Shown here: piece after piece, positions 32,801 to 42,343 of the stretch | Layout of the letters: each line of letters starts with the position of its first letter | Position numbering within the stretch: the stretch's first letter is position 1 | From: Carposina sasakii | Lineage: Eukaryota; Arthropoda; Insecta; Lepidoptera; Carposinidae | Length of the DNA: 64,000 bases | Assembly: GCA_014607495.2 (NCBI GenBank) | Contig: CP053173.1 | Span: 62,001-126,000, forward strand | Direction: 5' to 3' | The notes under the pieces: generated by a model | Told to the model about the DNA's origin: nothing | What the model saw: only the letters and a program-made list of their open reading frames with translations | The model's database searches: none | Translations under genes and position numbers: made by a program

Positions 32801-34398
32801 TTCTACGTTCTAATCGTTTTTGCCAATTAGGTTTATAGTCTCTCTTCTTACAGCTAGATCTTTGTACGCGGCTATCTAATTCGATTTTAGCTCCATTTAT
32901 TTTTGCTGCTGTCCAAGCAGCACTGTATATGACAGTTTGTAAAGTGGAGAAACAGGTTTCAATATTAACTTTATTGGGGATTAATACTGTATTTAGGTAA
33001 TGTACTATATTAGAAAATTTTTTAGACGTTTTTTGCTTCGGAATATATATTCTATTTAACGGGTCTGTATCTTTATAATGTTGGAAAGCTAGTTCAAAAG
33101 TTTCGTCTATGTGAGGTTTACATTCTGTGTGAGTTGGTTGATTATTTGGTTCTTTTTCCAGAGAATCAGGAGCACTCAGTGGTATGCTAGTCAAGAATTG
33201 CAGATCAATATTGGGGCCAGTATTTAGGGGGTTTTGATTTTGGGTGTTAGTAATACTAATGTGATTAGACTCGTTTGAGTTATGACTATGTAGTTCTTGT
33301 TCTATTTCCTGTCTTATTGCGTTTAGTCTAGAATTGTTTATGTATTTATTATTTACTATAGCACGTTGCTGGTCAGATATTCTCTGTTCGCTTAGATGAG
33401 ATAAATTAGGAAAATATTTTAAAAAATCCTTACGTAGCAATTTTCTATATGTAGTTCTATTGGTATCTAGCATTGTTACTCTATAGTATGATCTCATTAT
33501 TCCTTCATTCTGTTCAGTAGTCCATTTCATACGAGTACGTGTTCGTGACTTGGGTTGAGTGTTTATGTCTTGTGATTGTGAGGGGTTAATGGTTGTCTGG
33601 ATAGTACTAGCTTGTACGCTAGTCAGGTCTTCCTGGACTTCTGTATAAATTTGGTCTATTATGTTTTGTGGCAGTAGTTTTTGACGCATTATAGCCCTAC
33701 GTTGGTCACCAATTCTCTGTCCGCTTACTTGCATTTCTGGGTATTTTTCTATGAATTTTAGATGGAGTGGTTCTACGTAATTACTGGTATCAGTATCGAG
33801 GTATGTTAGTTTCAGGTAAGTACGCAGTATGAACATGTTCATTTCAGGTGTCCATCGTCTGCGTGTGGTGGTGCGCGACGTGGGTGCAGGTTCCGTGTCA
33901 AGATTGACATCCTGCACAACAGCGTCGAGCGAACTAACTGTAGACACAGAAGATTTGCTTCTTGTCATATAAGATGGGCGAGTCGAGGGGATGGATGAAA
34001 AAAGCGAAGTCGTCTCATCGTCCGAAGTATCGGCTGTAACTTCCACGTCGCGAGCCCGCCTGCTCAGCCCGCGGCGACCGGCTGTAACATGTTGCGTGAC
34101 GGGCGCCCGCCTGCTCAGCGCCTCGCCACCGGTGTCCCTCCTACTGTAGCATCCAGCACCGGCTCCAGATGCGCCCCGGCGACCCCCGGGTAGCGGCCGT
34201 AAACTATACCTTCTATTTTGCTCCATTGGGTTTTTGGGTTGGGAATAATTGGTTCGAAAAGGGTAATCTAGTCTAGGTATGAGTGACATATGTGTTAGTT
34301 TCTCCCAAACGGGGTATTTGATCAAGATGTGCTGATCGACATAAGGATCCAACTTTCCTTAAGCCCCCCCACCACGACAAGGTTTATTCCCTTGGGGG
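29887..34398 (-). mobile_element. apparently full-length Dong/R4-type non-LTR retrotransposon
   Basis: The element is bounded by TTA/TAA tracts on both sides (29867-29886 and 34399-34418). It starts on the reverse strand with CCCCCCAAGGGAATAAACC, which can fold against GTGGTGGGGGGG. It carries one uninterrupted ORF and ends about 60 nt after the stop codon in an A-rich run. Site-specific insertion into TAA repeats is characteristic of Dong. Intact length and ORF suggest recent activity. Confidence 0.88.
29946..34289 (-). CDS. Dong/R4-type retrotransposon polyprotein (Myb-like, RT, CCHC, restriction-like endonuclease)
   Basis: A single 1447-codon frame from the ATG at 34289; the open frame extends upstream to about 34352 without an ATG. 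It would supply all enzymatic functions for target-primed reverse transcription at TAA repeats. Two similar Myb/SANT-like DNA-binding repeats lie near residues 146-195 (RRRWTPEMN...) and 255-305 (RMKWTTEQN...), each ending in a QRI-DQ(R/Q)RAI signature. A basic region follows at about 500-560. The reverse transcriptase shows motif A near 800 (YIDYKKAYDS), motif B (GIFQGDALSPLWF) and motif C YMDD near 915. A CX2CX8HX4C knuckle lies near 1217. A restriction-like endonuclease motif follows (RPD near 1301, then LIDIAVP). YMDD in place of YADD, the late CCHC and the RPD...D arrangement are the R2/R4/Dong architecture. No frameshift seen. Confidence 0.92.
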   Translation of the reverse strand: MSLIPRLDYPFRTNYSQPKNPMEQNRRYSLRPLPGGRRGASGAGAGCYSRRDTGGEALSRRAPVTQHVTAGRRGLSRRARDVEVTADTSDDETTSLFSSIPSTRPSYMTRSKSSVSTVSSLDAVVQDVNLDTEPAPTSRTTTRRRWTPEMNMFILRTYLKLTYLDTDTSNYVEPLHLKFIEKYPEMQVSGQRIGDQRRAIMRQKLLPQNIIDQIYTEVQEDLTSVQASTIQTTINPSQSQDINTQPKSRTRTRMKWTTEQNEGIMRSYYRVTMLDTNRTTYRKLLRKDFLKYFPNLSHLSEQRISDQQRAIVNNKYINNSRLNAIRQEIEQELHSHNSNESNHISITNTQNQNPLNTGPNIDLQFLTSIPLSAPDSLEKEPNNQPTHTECKPHIDETFELAFQHYKDTDPLNRIYIPKQKTSKKFSNIVHYLNTVLIPNKVNIETCFSTLQTVIYSAAWTAAKINGAKIELDSRVQRSSCKKRDYKPNWQKRLERRIGKLRSKIGRVTQYMNGNRNQNIARLVNSIIEQYRTHSIHEEPNTQLSHTLDTLKQKLSVLAGRLNRYKTCTERKQQNNQFANNEKLFYRNIRQATTNLQQHNTTHDINSTPDPRDLQNFWASLWEQPIQHNSQADWITKETTNNSETTTPMQFQYITENTFKNVISRLHNWKSPGSDCIHSYWYKKFTAIHPYLYNFINDFIHDPSTMPPYITSGTTYMIPKDHNDLTNPAKYRPITCLQTLYKIITSCISEVIYKHLNDNSILAEQQKGCKKASQGCKEQLVIDSVILKQVQKTKSNLYTMYIDYKKAYDSVPHSWLLQVLEIYKVHPIIISFLQATMKNWTTKLMLNTSTETIETGQIKIQRGIFQGDALSPLWFCLSLNPLSNLLNATPFGYPLKYTETNEQTNTQQNVLNHLLYMDDIKLYSIDEEQLNKLANITEQFTKDIKMEFGIDKCKINSIKAGQTYQHNYILETGEQIEAIDEQQTYKYLGYNQARQIQYKETKQHLQQQFRYRLNTILKTQLYAKNTIKAINTYAIPVLTYSFGIINWTKSDLKLLQTLINTTMTKFRKHHPRSCLQRLTLPRKDGGRGIIDITNLHNRQISCLRQYFFMKMDSSEIHKSIVYNDVKLTPLNLYDKSEQINEKLTDDKAKIAEWAVKSLHGRHLHDLCQPNVDKEASNAWLGRGELFPETEGFIMAIQDQVVETRNYQKYIIKNVLTDTCRKCNSSPETIQHITGACKTIAQTDYKHRHDQIANIVHQKIAYQYKFVATIQPYYKYNPNPVLENTTTKLYFDRAILTDRTIHYNRPDITLINKTNRTGYLIDIAVPNTHNIQSTIAEKLTKYIELKDEITRIWHLRKVTIVPIVISTTGVIPKQLHQSLKTLNLPPNTYHLMQKAAILNTCRLVRKFLQTDQDTITQVLQTPTTHLHSLSLQPNLASTALTDPAGVHLA

Positions 34399-34418
34399 GG
34401 TTATTATTATTATTATTC
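34399..34418. repeat. (TTA)n tract at 5' end of the Dong-like element
   Basis: Five to six TTA units, the presumed target microsatellite. Confidence 0.9.
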
Positions 34419-34746
34419 TTATGTTTACTAACCTAGTCACTTAAGTTTTTCTCGCATACCTACTAACTCAATTATGGACTCTGTCAGAAATAAATAGTTT
34501 TTATTTTATTTTATTTTATTTAATAAGAATAAGAATATCCTCGTTCTACATACTTCATGAACGAAACCTTTCACTGTTTACTATCCACGGATGGAAAAGG
34601 CCTAGAGGCAAGATAATGTTCGCGCACGTTTTCTTATGGTTAGATTTTGTAACGAAAATAAATAAACTGAATGTTACTTTGTGATTTCGAACTATTTATT
34701 TGTATAAATTACAAGTGGACGCCCACGGAATCATCCGCGCAAACTT
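34419..34746. other. interval without recognised gene
   Basis: Includes an ATTTT-type simple repeat at about 34497-34521 after AATAAATAG, which looks like the 3' tail of another retroelement. A Lep1-like scrap (GTGGACGCCCACGGAATCAT) lies near 34713. Confidence 0.45.
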
Positions 34747-35712
34747 TATTTTTATTTTATTTTCTTTATTAGGAAAACCAACAGCATTTACATTTTATAA
34801 TAATTACAGGTAAATTTAATTTATAATTAGGCCAAGAATAGGTTTTCACAATATTTCTGTGTTAAAGTGGTACGTTTAGAAACAGGGGCAAAGACAGCTT
34901 CCCACCCATACAATGTGGACTTGTTTTTTCAAAGTATAAATATTTCAAAGCATCAAACAATTTGTATGAGTGAGGAACCGCCTCAGCAAAGAGATTAATA
35001 ACAAAGTAAAATGACTTACTATTCCTTAACTTAAAAATAAAAACACTACACCTAGGTCAATTGATTACCTATATATTTGATGTGATAAGGCAAAACGAAT
35101 AATATTATTTACCACCAACACATATCACCATCACTGGACGCGACACCTAGAAAGTATATGCAATTTTGGGATCATGATGAGAATGAGAACCAATGTATAC
35201 AGGCTGGTATATGGCATTAAAAACACAAAATAAGTCTCAACGAACAAAAGATTTTACAAGATGACACTTGAAACTATTCCTACTAAGATTAAAGATATCA
35301 ATAGTTTTGAATTGTTTATTGTAAACAGACAAAATGCGGGGAAAGATGGCATTTCTGGCATAATTTGTACTTGTCAGCGAGACCGAGAATAGAGGAGTAT
35401 GTCTTGTGCGACGTCTTGGTGTACAAAATTGAATATTTTTTAGAAGAGAAGGACTAACAAGCCTGCCATGAAGGACATCATATAGAAACATAGAATCGAG
35501 CACCATTCTTCTTTGCTCCAGCGTCAATAAGTTGTTATGTGTGCATGTATCTTCATAGGTTTTAAAGTATTTTTTTGTTTATAATTTAGAAAACGTATGA
35601 ATTGAATTTGAATATGTTCTATCTGATCTATGTATTTTCTATATTGAGGTGTCCATATGCAGCTAGCATACTCTAAGATACTTCGTACATAGGCAAAGTA
35701 TAATGATTTAAT
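34747..35712 (-). pseudogene. Jockey-type LINE, C-terminal ORF2 part and 3' UTR
   Basis: Continuation of the LINE at 37313-38900 on the other side of a 1.6-kb insertion. On the reverse strand the frame resumes as IKSLYFAYVRSILEYASCIW, the typical post-RT region of Jockey ORF2. It shifts frame in an A run at about 35571-35577, then continues as TLEQRRMVLDSMFLYDVL to the stop at 35237. A 3' UTR of about 490 nt ends in an AAATAAAATAAAAATA-like tail near 34747. The 8 bases at 35705-35712 are the target duplication made by the insertion. Confidence 0.85.
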
Positions 35713-37312
35713 AATAGAATTATAACCTATAGAAATTCAATTCAATTCAATTTTGTTTAATGGCCACCATTGTGTCGGGCACAATAATAGGTACCTATAG
35801 AAAGTGTGTTCCAACCAAACGCAAGGCGAAAAAACAGACATAAAATATCGACTTGACGTATGCATGACATAAAATTAATGTTGCCATAAAAATGTTTTTT
35901 CCATAGATGTGGGGAAATAGTCGATAAATTTATTATTGATGCTGAAAAGTATACTGATTTGCAAACTCTTGTAGAATTATCGTGAAATTTAAATATAGAA
36001 TATATTAAAAGGAGATGATCGGACTTTTCCACATCATTGGTCCAAAAGTGCTGGACAAAAAAATACTATATTCTGTTAAAAATTGTCCCTCTGAATAATT
36101 TGTCATTATGTCAACAAAGCTGTGAGGCCATTCTCCGTGGTTTTATTTCATTCAACAAAGGAAAGGACGATGCCCATTTTAAAGATCTAATGTTCAGAAC
36201 ATAATATTATAGTAACAATATGCATAGTTTTAAATGATTAAGTGAGAGAGCTTGCACGTAATTCCACAATCAATCAAATACAAAATCGATCAAACTACTA
36301 GTTCCGCCACTGTTTGAAGTTCAGAGAATAATTATCACATAAATATTATTTATGACTACTTATAAAATAGTAGGATGATTTATTATCGTATAGTAGAATT
36401 TATATGTAGTTTTGACTATTACTTCACTAACGACATACGAGTACAGTACCTTCGTGGGGACGGCGTTTTGACGTAATTTACATAAGCCACCTTTAGTCAT
36501 GTACTTATAACTTTCATCAAAATGAGCAGAACATATACGTGACTGTGGTTTTGGTTTCCATGTATCTTCTCTTCGATTGAGTCTTACAATTTTTATCCAA
36601 TTGTCAGTAGTTATTGAGTTAGCAGGAAATCTAAAATTCCAGAGTAATGAAAGAATCTGTTTTTATTCCTATCTTCTTTTTCTTCTTTAAATATTAAAAA
36701 TATAAATATAGGCACGGTTCAGGGTTCCGGAACAGGAGTCAGAACCCTGAAAATAACATAACATGCATGTGTTATAATTAATAAAGTTTCATTAGCCGAC
36801 TCCATTTGGACGGAATACGCTCATTCTCGTTTTTTAATTAAGTTATCATAAAATGTCATATTTTTATTATATTTCTTATAACAAGAAGACTGCAGGTAAG
36901 TATAACCGGAGTATTCATAGTTGCGATAGGTAGTTACCTTCACTTTTACCTACAATTTGCATGTTTAAAAATAGGGTAAAATTTCACACACATGGCAACA
37001 TTTTGTTCCGAATGACAGATAAAAAAAAATGAAAATTTGATTGTGTATTTATTGTTTTATTAATGAATTACGTAAAAACATCAAATATTTACCGGTGAAA
37101 TGTGATGTTATTTATTTTCTTATGTTTTTGAGCATAGTTTTGGCAGGATGTCAGCACACATTTCGTCATGGTAAGTCCTTTAGGTTGACATACACACGTA
37201 GCCACTGACCGCTGAGCACTGAATGACAGAGCCGCAATTGGTTCAAATTTGCACCCATAAAAATTCCTGAAATCGGCCTTTGAACTATACTTCTATAGGT
37301 TATATTTCTATT
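35713..37312 (-). mobile_element. P-element-like DNA transposon with THAP gene, 1600 bp, 8-bp TSD
   Basis: Termini are 22-bp inverted repeats with one mismatch (35713-35734 and 37291-37312, the inner 14 being TATAACCTATAGAA). The flanks at 35705-35712 and 37313-37320 are both GATTTAAT, an exact 8-bp target duplication. Removing the element plus one duplicate rejoins the Jockey coding sequence in frame, which proves insertion. Inside, on the reverse strand, two exons encode a THAP zinc finger, the N-terminal DNA-binding domain of P-superfamily transposases. I see no catalytic transposase domain, so it appears to be a deletion derivative. hAT elements also make 8-bp duplications, but they carry BED rather than THAP fingers. 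Confidence 0.9.
36360..37169 (-). CDS. THAP-domain protein, two exons (P-like transposase remnant or stand-alone THAP)
   Basis: Exon 1 is 37093-37169 and exon 2 is 36360-36630. The intron (462 nt) begins GTAAAT and ends TTTTAG on the reverse strand. Together they make 348 nt, 115 codons plus stop, in frame across the junction. All diagnostic THAP positions are present: MTKCVLTSC (C4 and C9, the CX4C pair), the phase-2 junction inside ITFHRFP, the invariant Trp in DNWIKI, CSAH (CX2H), the following Phe, and NAVPTK (AVP motif) at the end. About 30 codons follow before TAA. Nothing like the RNase H-type catalytic core of P transposases is attached, so the product would bind DNA only. In Drosophila, comparable truncated P products act as repressors; that role here is inference. 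Alternatively the frame continues through a GTACTG donor to exons I cannot recognise. Confidence 0.82.
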
Positions 37313-38900
37313 GATTTAATACAGTACGGCTTGTTAAAATGCTGGCAGATTCGCTTAATAAAGCCGAGGTTCTTATAGGCTTTGTTAGTTATAACATTTA
37401 TATGTTCATCCATCAGACATTTGCTGTCAAAGATCACACCCAGATCACGCACAGAAGAAACTCTTTTAATTATGTTACAATTAAGGCAGTAATTAAATTT
37501 TATTGGATTACGACGACGTGTGAAAGTAATTGTCTCACATTTATTGACATTGACAGTAATTTTATTTAATACATAGTACTCAGATAGTGCATCTAGGTCT
37601 TTTTGAAGATTTTGACAGTCACTTATATCATTTACCTTGATGAATATCTTTTTATCGTCAGCGTACAATAGGTGCTCAGAGTTCGAAAAACATTCATGAA
37701 TATCATGGATAAATACGTTGTAAAAAAGTGGTCCCAGCAGTGAACCTTGCGGCACACCAGACGAAACACCAACAAAATCTGACCTATAGCCACCGACCAC
37801 CACAGCCTGTGACCTATTTGAAAGGTACGATTCAATCCACCTCAATAGATTTCCACAGATCCCTAGTTTGTATAACTTATTGCGCAGGATGGTGTGGTCC
37901 ACGCGATCGAAAGCTTTTTCAAAGTCTGTGTAAACCACATCCACCTGACCACCATTGTCCATACCATGCAATATAAAAGATGAAAATAGCCCGAGATTAG
38001 ACAACACCGACCTACGTTTGAGGAAGCCATGTTGGTTTTCAGGAATGCCACCACAAATTATGCCATAAATATTATCAAATACAATTTTTTCTATGATTTT
38101 ACTGAAGATGTTGAGAATAGATATGGGACGATAATTATCGATTTTACTTGTTAGACCTTTTTTATGAATAGGGACAATAAGGGCTTGTTTCCATTTCGAT
38201 GGGACGATGCCTTCTTTAAGGGACCGGTTAATAAGAATAGTGAGAGGAATGGACAGTTTTTCGGCATAGTTAATTATGTATATTCGGTGGATTTTGTCGC
38301 TTCCAGCACCTTTGTTGCGGTTTACGCATTTCAATTTTTCATGAACTTGTTTCTCAGTAACAATGATGGACGCAATAGTATTTAATGTTGTTGGTGGGAC
38401 TGACGGCAGAGGTGTATTTTGGGATAGCGGAGAAGTAGATTGAAGAAAAACACTTTGAAAAAAGTTATTAAACGCCCGTGCAACGTCGTTACCATCGGTA
38501 AAAGTCTCAGTAGCAAGTGTAAATTTCTGAGGATAAACTGAGCTACCTCTTTTGGACTTTACATAAGTCCATAACCTTTTGGGATTTTTAATTATATCCT
38601 TTTCAACTGTTTCCGTGTAACTAACAAAGGATTGACGCTCTAATTTATGGAATCTCTTTCTTAAAAGGGCGAATTCATCGTAATCAATCACGAGAATTTC
38701 TGAATCGTTTCCAGCGTTTATGAATTTTTAGTTTTTCCTTTAAAAGTTTAATAAGAGATGTTTTATACCATAAGGGACATCTTTGTTTAGGTAGGCTGTG
38801 AGTAAAAGGAACGAAAAGGTTAATGCTATTTATAATTTCTTCATAAAGAAAATTCGACGCTTCTTCCACAGAAAATCAACATTAGCAAAATTCAATAATT
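37313..38900 (-). pseudogene. Jockey-type LINE ORF2, reverse transcriptase part, 5'-truncated
   Basis: On the reverse strand a linker region (about 38690-38869) is followed by the reverse transcriptase. Motifs are NYRPISIL, TDFEKAFDRVD (A), GVPQGSLLGPLFYN (B) and YADDKKIF (C). The frame breaks at about 38683-38691, where CGTGATTGATTACG contains a 4-base GATT duplication; without it the reading is Arg-Asp-Tyr-Asp. The upstream end is cut near 38900, where a family C repeat begins, so no endonuclease remains. The downstream end is split by the P-like element after Ile-Lys-Ser. Confidence 0.88.
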
Positions 38901-38904
38901 AAAT

Positions 38905-39095
38905 ACGGCTGTGTTGCCGGAATGGGGTGGTCAGAAATATAGGACCATAAAAAAATCCAACAGGCACTTTCAGCATAGCGGGGACAGATTATAAATGATC
39001 GGTAATGCCCGAGTTTTCTTAGTCGACTCTTACGACATGCACGGAAGGAGATGCAGCTGATGTATTCTAGTAAAGCCCTATATCAGGACAGAATT
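38905..39095 (-). repeat. dispersed repeat family C
   Basis: Reverse-strand copy containing AATACGGCTGTGTTGCCGGA, TTAGTCGACTCTTACGACAT and AGATGCAGCTGATGTATTCT. Confidence 0.7.
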
Positions 39096-39359
39096 TTCCC
39101 AGACTATATGGTCTAGACCCTTCATCATACAATATTGAGAAATGAACATTTGATTTTGAATCCCTGATTTTATAAACAGATTCTCTGAAGTAGGCTATTT
39201 CCGACCCTTTTGATATCTGAGGATTTACATCCTGTACATACTGTATTATATCCCTGATTAAGAATTTTTATTTGTATACCTAAATTCTTGATAGATAAGT
39301 AACATTCGCAATAAGGACATTGTTCTATTAAGAGGGCAATTTAAAGCAATAAATAATTA
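39096..39359. other. interval without recognised gene
   Basis: AT-rich, nothing recognised. Confidence 0.35.
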
Positions 39360-39760
39360 TTATTTTTTTTTTTTTATTATTTATTACTAAGACACACCAA
39401 CAGTATACACATATAAATTAAATTATTACAGGCAATAAGGTATTTTGTCTTATGCGCATACCAATTATGGGCATGTTCGTATTGCACCTTAAATATAACA
39501 TTCTATATATTATGTATGACATAAACAGAAACTATACACAATAAAATAATAAAGAGCCAGGAACTAGAGAGAATCTTTGATTTTAGAACGGAATTTGTGA
39601 TACGAGTCAAAATGAATATCTATATCTGGCAATGTGTTACTAATAATATTAAATTGATTGGCTATCCTAAAAATTGGCGATTGGTAATTATGAACTATAA
39701 TCGATCACTTGAATAGCAATCAAGAAATATTCTGTTTCAATAGTAAACAATCTTATAAAT
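39360..39760 (-). mobile_element. LINE 3'-tail fragment (Jockey-like)
   Basis: A T-rich run followed by TTATTACTAAGACACACCAACAGTATACA and TTACAGGCAATAAGG resembles the 3' UTR start of the Jockey element at 34747-34830 (TTATTAGGAAAACCAACAGC, TTACAGGTAAA). No coding part detected. Confidence 0.45.
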
Positions 39761-40077
39761 ATTACGTTCGATTATTAGAGCAATATCCTAATGGAAGCCC
39801 TATTATATCTTCTAAATATAGATATGATACCTATACGAAATAATATCGATGTGTTCCTGCGAAGGCACAAGATTTCGATACATGGTGTCGTTCAAAGGTG
39901 GCGTAACTGCATATTTTTTCACGACTGCGCCATGAGGATGGTTATGTTTTTGGAGTGTATGTATGTATATAATTTTTTTTTTGCCACGCTCGAGCGCTCT
40001 AAGCCTAAGTCATGACAGTAATACTGGATCAAAATTTTTATGCAGTCGGGTGTTTTTTGGGTATTAAAAATTATTTC

Positions 40078-40340
40078 ATCATCATCAGCCTATTGCAGTC
40101 CACTGCTGAACGTAGGCCTCCCCCAGGGCACGTCACAAGACTGCCATGGGGGGTATTTGCCCATAGTCACCACGCTAGGCAGGCAGGTTGGTGACCGCAG
40201 TTTGTATTTTGGACTATGTTGTCAACACTGGAGGCGCTGCTGCCCACCTCTCGGAAATCCTTAATCGCCTCGCACGATACCCACGGGCAGAGATGGGGTG
40301 GTACGAATTCTACTCTGCCGGCACAACGCGGCAATTATTT
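40078..40340 (+). mobile_element. RTE-type LINE 3' tail (family D)
   Basis: CATCAGCCTATTGCAGTCCA to GGTACGAATTCTACTCTGCC. Three overlapping forward frames across it are not genes. Confidence 0.7.
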
Positions 40341-40412
40341 ACTACTCTTTTATTCGCAAACAACATGTTATTTTAAAATGAATTTTCAGGGAGTTAATAC
40401 AGTTTGGCTGTG

Positions 40413-40590
40413 TATAGCTATCGGGATGAAGAATAACGTTGCCAATATGTAATTTAGAAAAGAGATGGTAAAATTCGTCATCTGAGTAATTGACCCGGTG
40501 GCTTAGTGGTTATAGCGGCTGGCACGGTTTGCAGCGGTCGTGGGTTCGATTCCCACTCGAGTGAAGAATTTTTTCCATTTTCTTCATTAA
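40413..40590 (+). repeat. tRNA-derived SINE (family T), longest copy
   Basis: Head TGTATAGCTATCGGGATGAA, then GACCCGGTGGCTTAGTGGTT (A box) and GTGGGTTCGATTCCCAC (perfect B box and T-arm), and tail AATTTTTTCCATTTTCTTC. It contains GGCTGGCACGGTTTGCAGCG, which is missing from the palindrome copies. Confidence 0.82.
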
Positions 40591-40659
40591 TAATTTTATA
40601 ACACTTTTACAATGAGTTACATATTTCTCATAATGCCGTTGTTACCATTACTTTGTAAT

Positions 40660-40862
40660 AACTAGAGGACACCCGCGACTTCGTCTGTGTGGACTGCAGA
40701 AAAAAAATCTTTTTCAGACTCAATATAACCTGTTTAATACATATACATATAATCACGCCTTTATCCCTTACGGGGTAGGCAGAGCACCAAGGGCCGATAG
40801 AACCACACGGTGTCACTTCTGACCAATTTTGAGGGTATAGTTGAGATGTACAAGTTCGGTTA
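40660..40862 (+). repeat. family F end plus truncated family B copy
   Basis: ACTAGAGGACACCCGCGACT (inverted family F 3' end) at 40660-40700. It is followed by a family B copy at 40738-40862 that stops after ACAAGTTCGGTTA. Confidence 0.6.
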
Positions 40863-41169
40863 CCTGTTTAATCATTAAATTTAAATTAGTTTAATATTTT
40901 TTGTGCGAAGAGATTACAAACAATCAAACTTACTTTCGCACATATAACATTAGTTGGTATTGCTATCAATTCGATACGCACGTAGGTACCCCTTTTAATT
41001 CTGAGAGTGTTTCTGTGGTCAGTTGGTTTTAATCTACTTTTACTCGTACCATTACAGCGAATAAATTTGTTTTAGTTTTTATTTGGAAAAAGCTATGCTC
41101 CATGAATTTTCCATTAAAAGTTTTATCGTGTTAAATCAAGCCAATGAAGTTTAAAACAGACCAATATTT

Positions 41170-41310
41170 TTTGTCCTGTGCTGATGCAGGGCTTCACTAG
41201 AATACATCAGCTGCATCTCCTTCCGTGCATGTCGTGAGAGTCGACTAAGGAACTCGGGCATTCTCTCAGGTGATAAGCTAGCAACTTGTCACTGATCATT
41301 TATATATACA
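41170..41310 (+). repeat. dispersed repeat family C, interrupted by microsatellite
   Basis: TGTGCTGATGCAGGGCTTCA to AACTTGTCACTGATCATTTA, then the copy gives way to an expanded TG repeat. Confidence 0.7.
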
Positions 41311-41317
41311 TATATAC

Positions 41318-41320
<3 letters not shown>

Positions 41321-41388
<68 letters not shown>
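41321..41388 (+). repeat. (TG)34 microsatellite
   Basis: Thirty-four uninterrupted TG units following TATACATATATACATA. The Cys-Val or Thr-His runs it would encode are artefacts. Confidence 0.98.
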
Positions 41389-41390
<2 letters not shown>

Positions 41391-41391
<1 letters not shown>

Positions 41392-41810
41392 CGTACATAT
41401 ACTTGCCGTTGCTTTCAAACTGTCAATTAAGTTGCAAGCAAAGGTCTTTACCCGTACGTAGCATGCTACGATACGTCGTATAATAAACACCGCTTAAGTT
41501 ATATCCCGGATTAACCCAAAGTGCAAATGCGCCTAAATACACAAGTATTTGAAAATACCCACTTCTACCCCTAAGGCTGTAATTTAATTCCTTCTCGAAC
41601 AAATTACTGCGTGGGTTCAGCCTCTAAATTATACATTAGTGTTTTAAATTCCAGCGGAAGGGTAATTAGCGAGAGGAGGCGTCATCTGGTAAAGTCATTA
41701 AGGTTTTTTTTTTGTTTAAATTAATAAGAAAACGCCTCTGTGATTAAGCAGGACAAAACGTGGTTATAACTTATTTCATCATCATCATATCACCCTATAG
41801 GCCTCCCCCA
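41391..41810. other. interval without recognised gene
   Basis: No gene seen. A short family D scrap (TAGGCCTCCCCCAGGG) lies near 41798. Confidence 0.35.
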
Positions 41811-42107
41811 GGGATATAGGCATGATTTTTATACTAATACTGATGAAATTATTTCGGATTATCAGTCAATTTCGGATACGGATATTAGATTTTTAAGGAA
41901 TTTCGAAAAGTACAATACAAATAGCTAATAAAATGGTTAATATGTCACCATTTGGAAGGGCCTATCAAAACAACTTGTCACAACGTGTTTCAATTAAGCG
42001 CCGCCCCTATCCGATATTATATTTTTATTTCGATTCGGTTACGGATATTTTTTCATATCGGATATCCGATAGTTTAGGCTACGGTTACGGAGCTCCCTAA
42101 CATCCCT
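41811..42107. mobile_element. possible degenerate hAT-like element
   Basis: CAGGGATATAGGC at the left may pair with CCCTAACATCCCTG at the right. Internal GGATACGGATATT and ATCGGATATCCGATA motifs recall the hAT-like element at 13.2 kb. No clean target duplication seen. Confidence 0.3.
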
Positions 42108-42343
42108 GATCCGAAGGTCACTGTAACCATTATACATAGAAATCCTATTATTAGCTATTATTGTGAGATATAAATAGAGCCTTAAAAGCGTTTAGCTTTT
42201 AGCTTCATTACTATTTTTATATTGGTCTTTAAATAGGTCTTTCTGAATTAGTAAAAATAATAAATACTTTCCGTAATAACTTTAAAACTTATGGCATGAG
42301 TTTTACCGGTCGCCATCTATCTTCTTCTATCTATCTATCTATA

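Noticed and set aside
35757..36032. 91-codon reverse frame inside the P-like element as transposase remnant
   Set aside because: No P transposase motif recognised; composition looks non-coding. Left open but not called.
41286..41490. Cys-Val and Thr-His repeat proteins
   Set aside because: Translation of the TG microsatellite.
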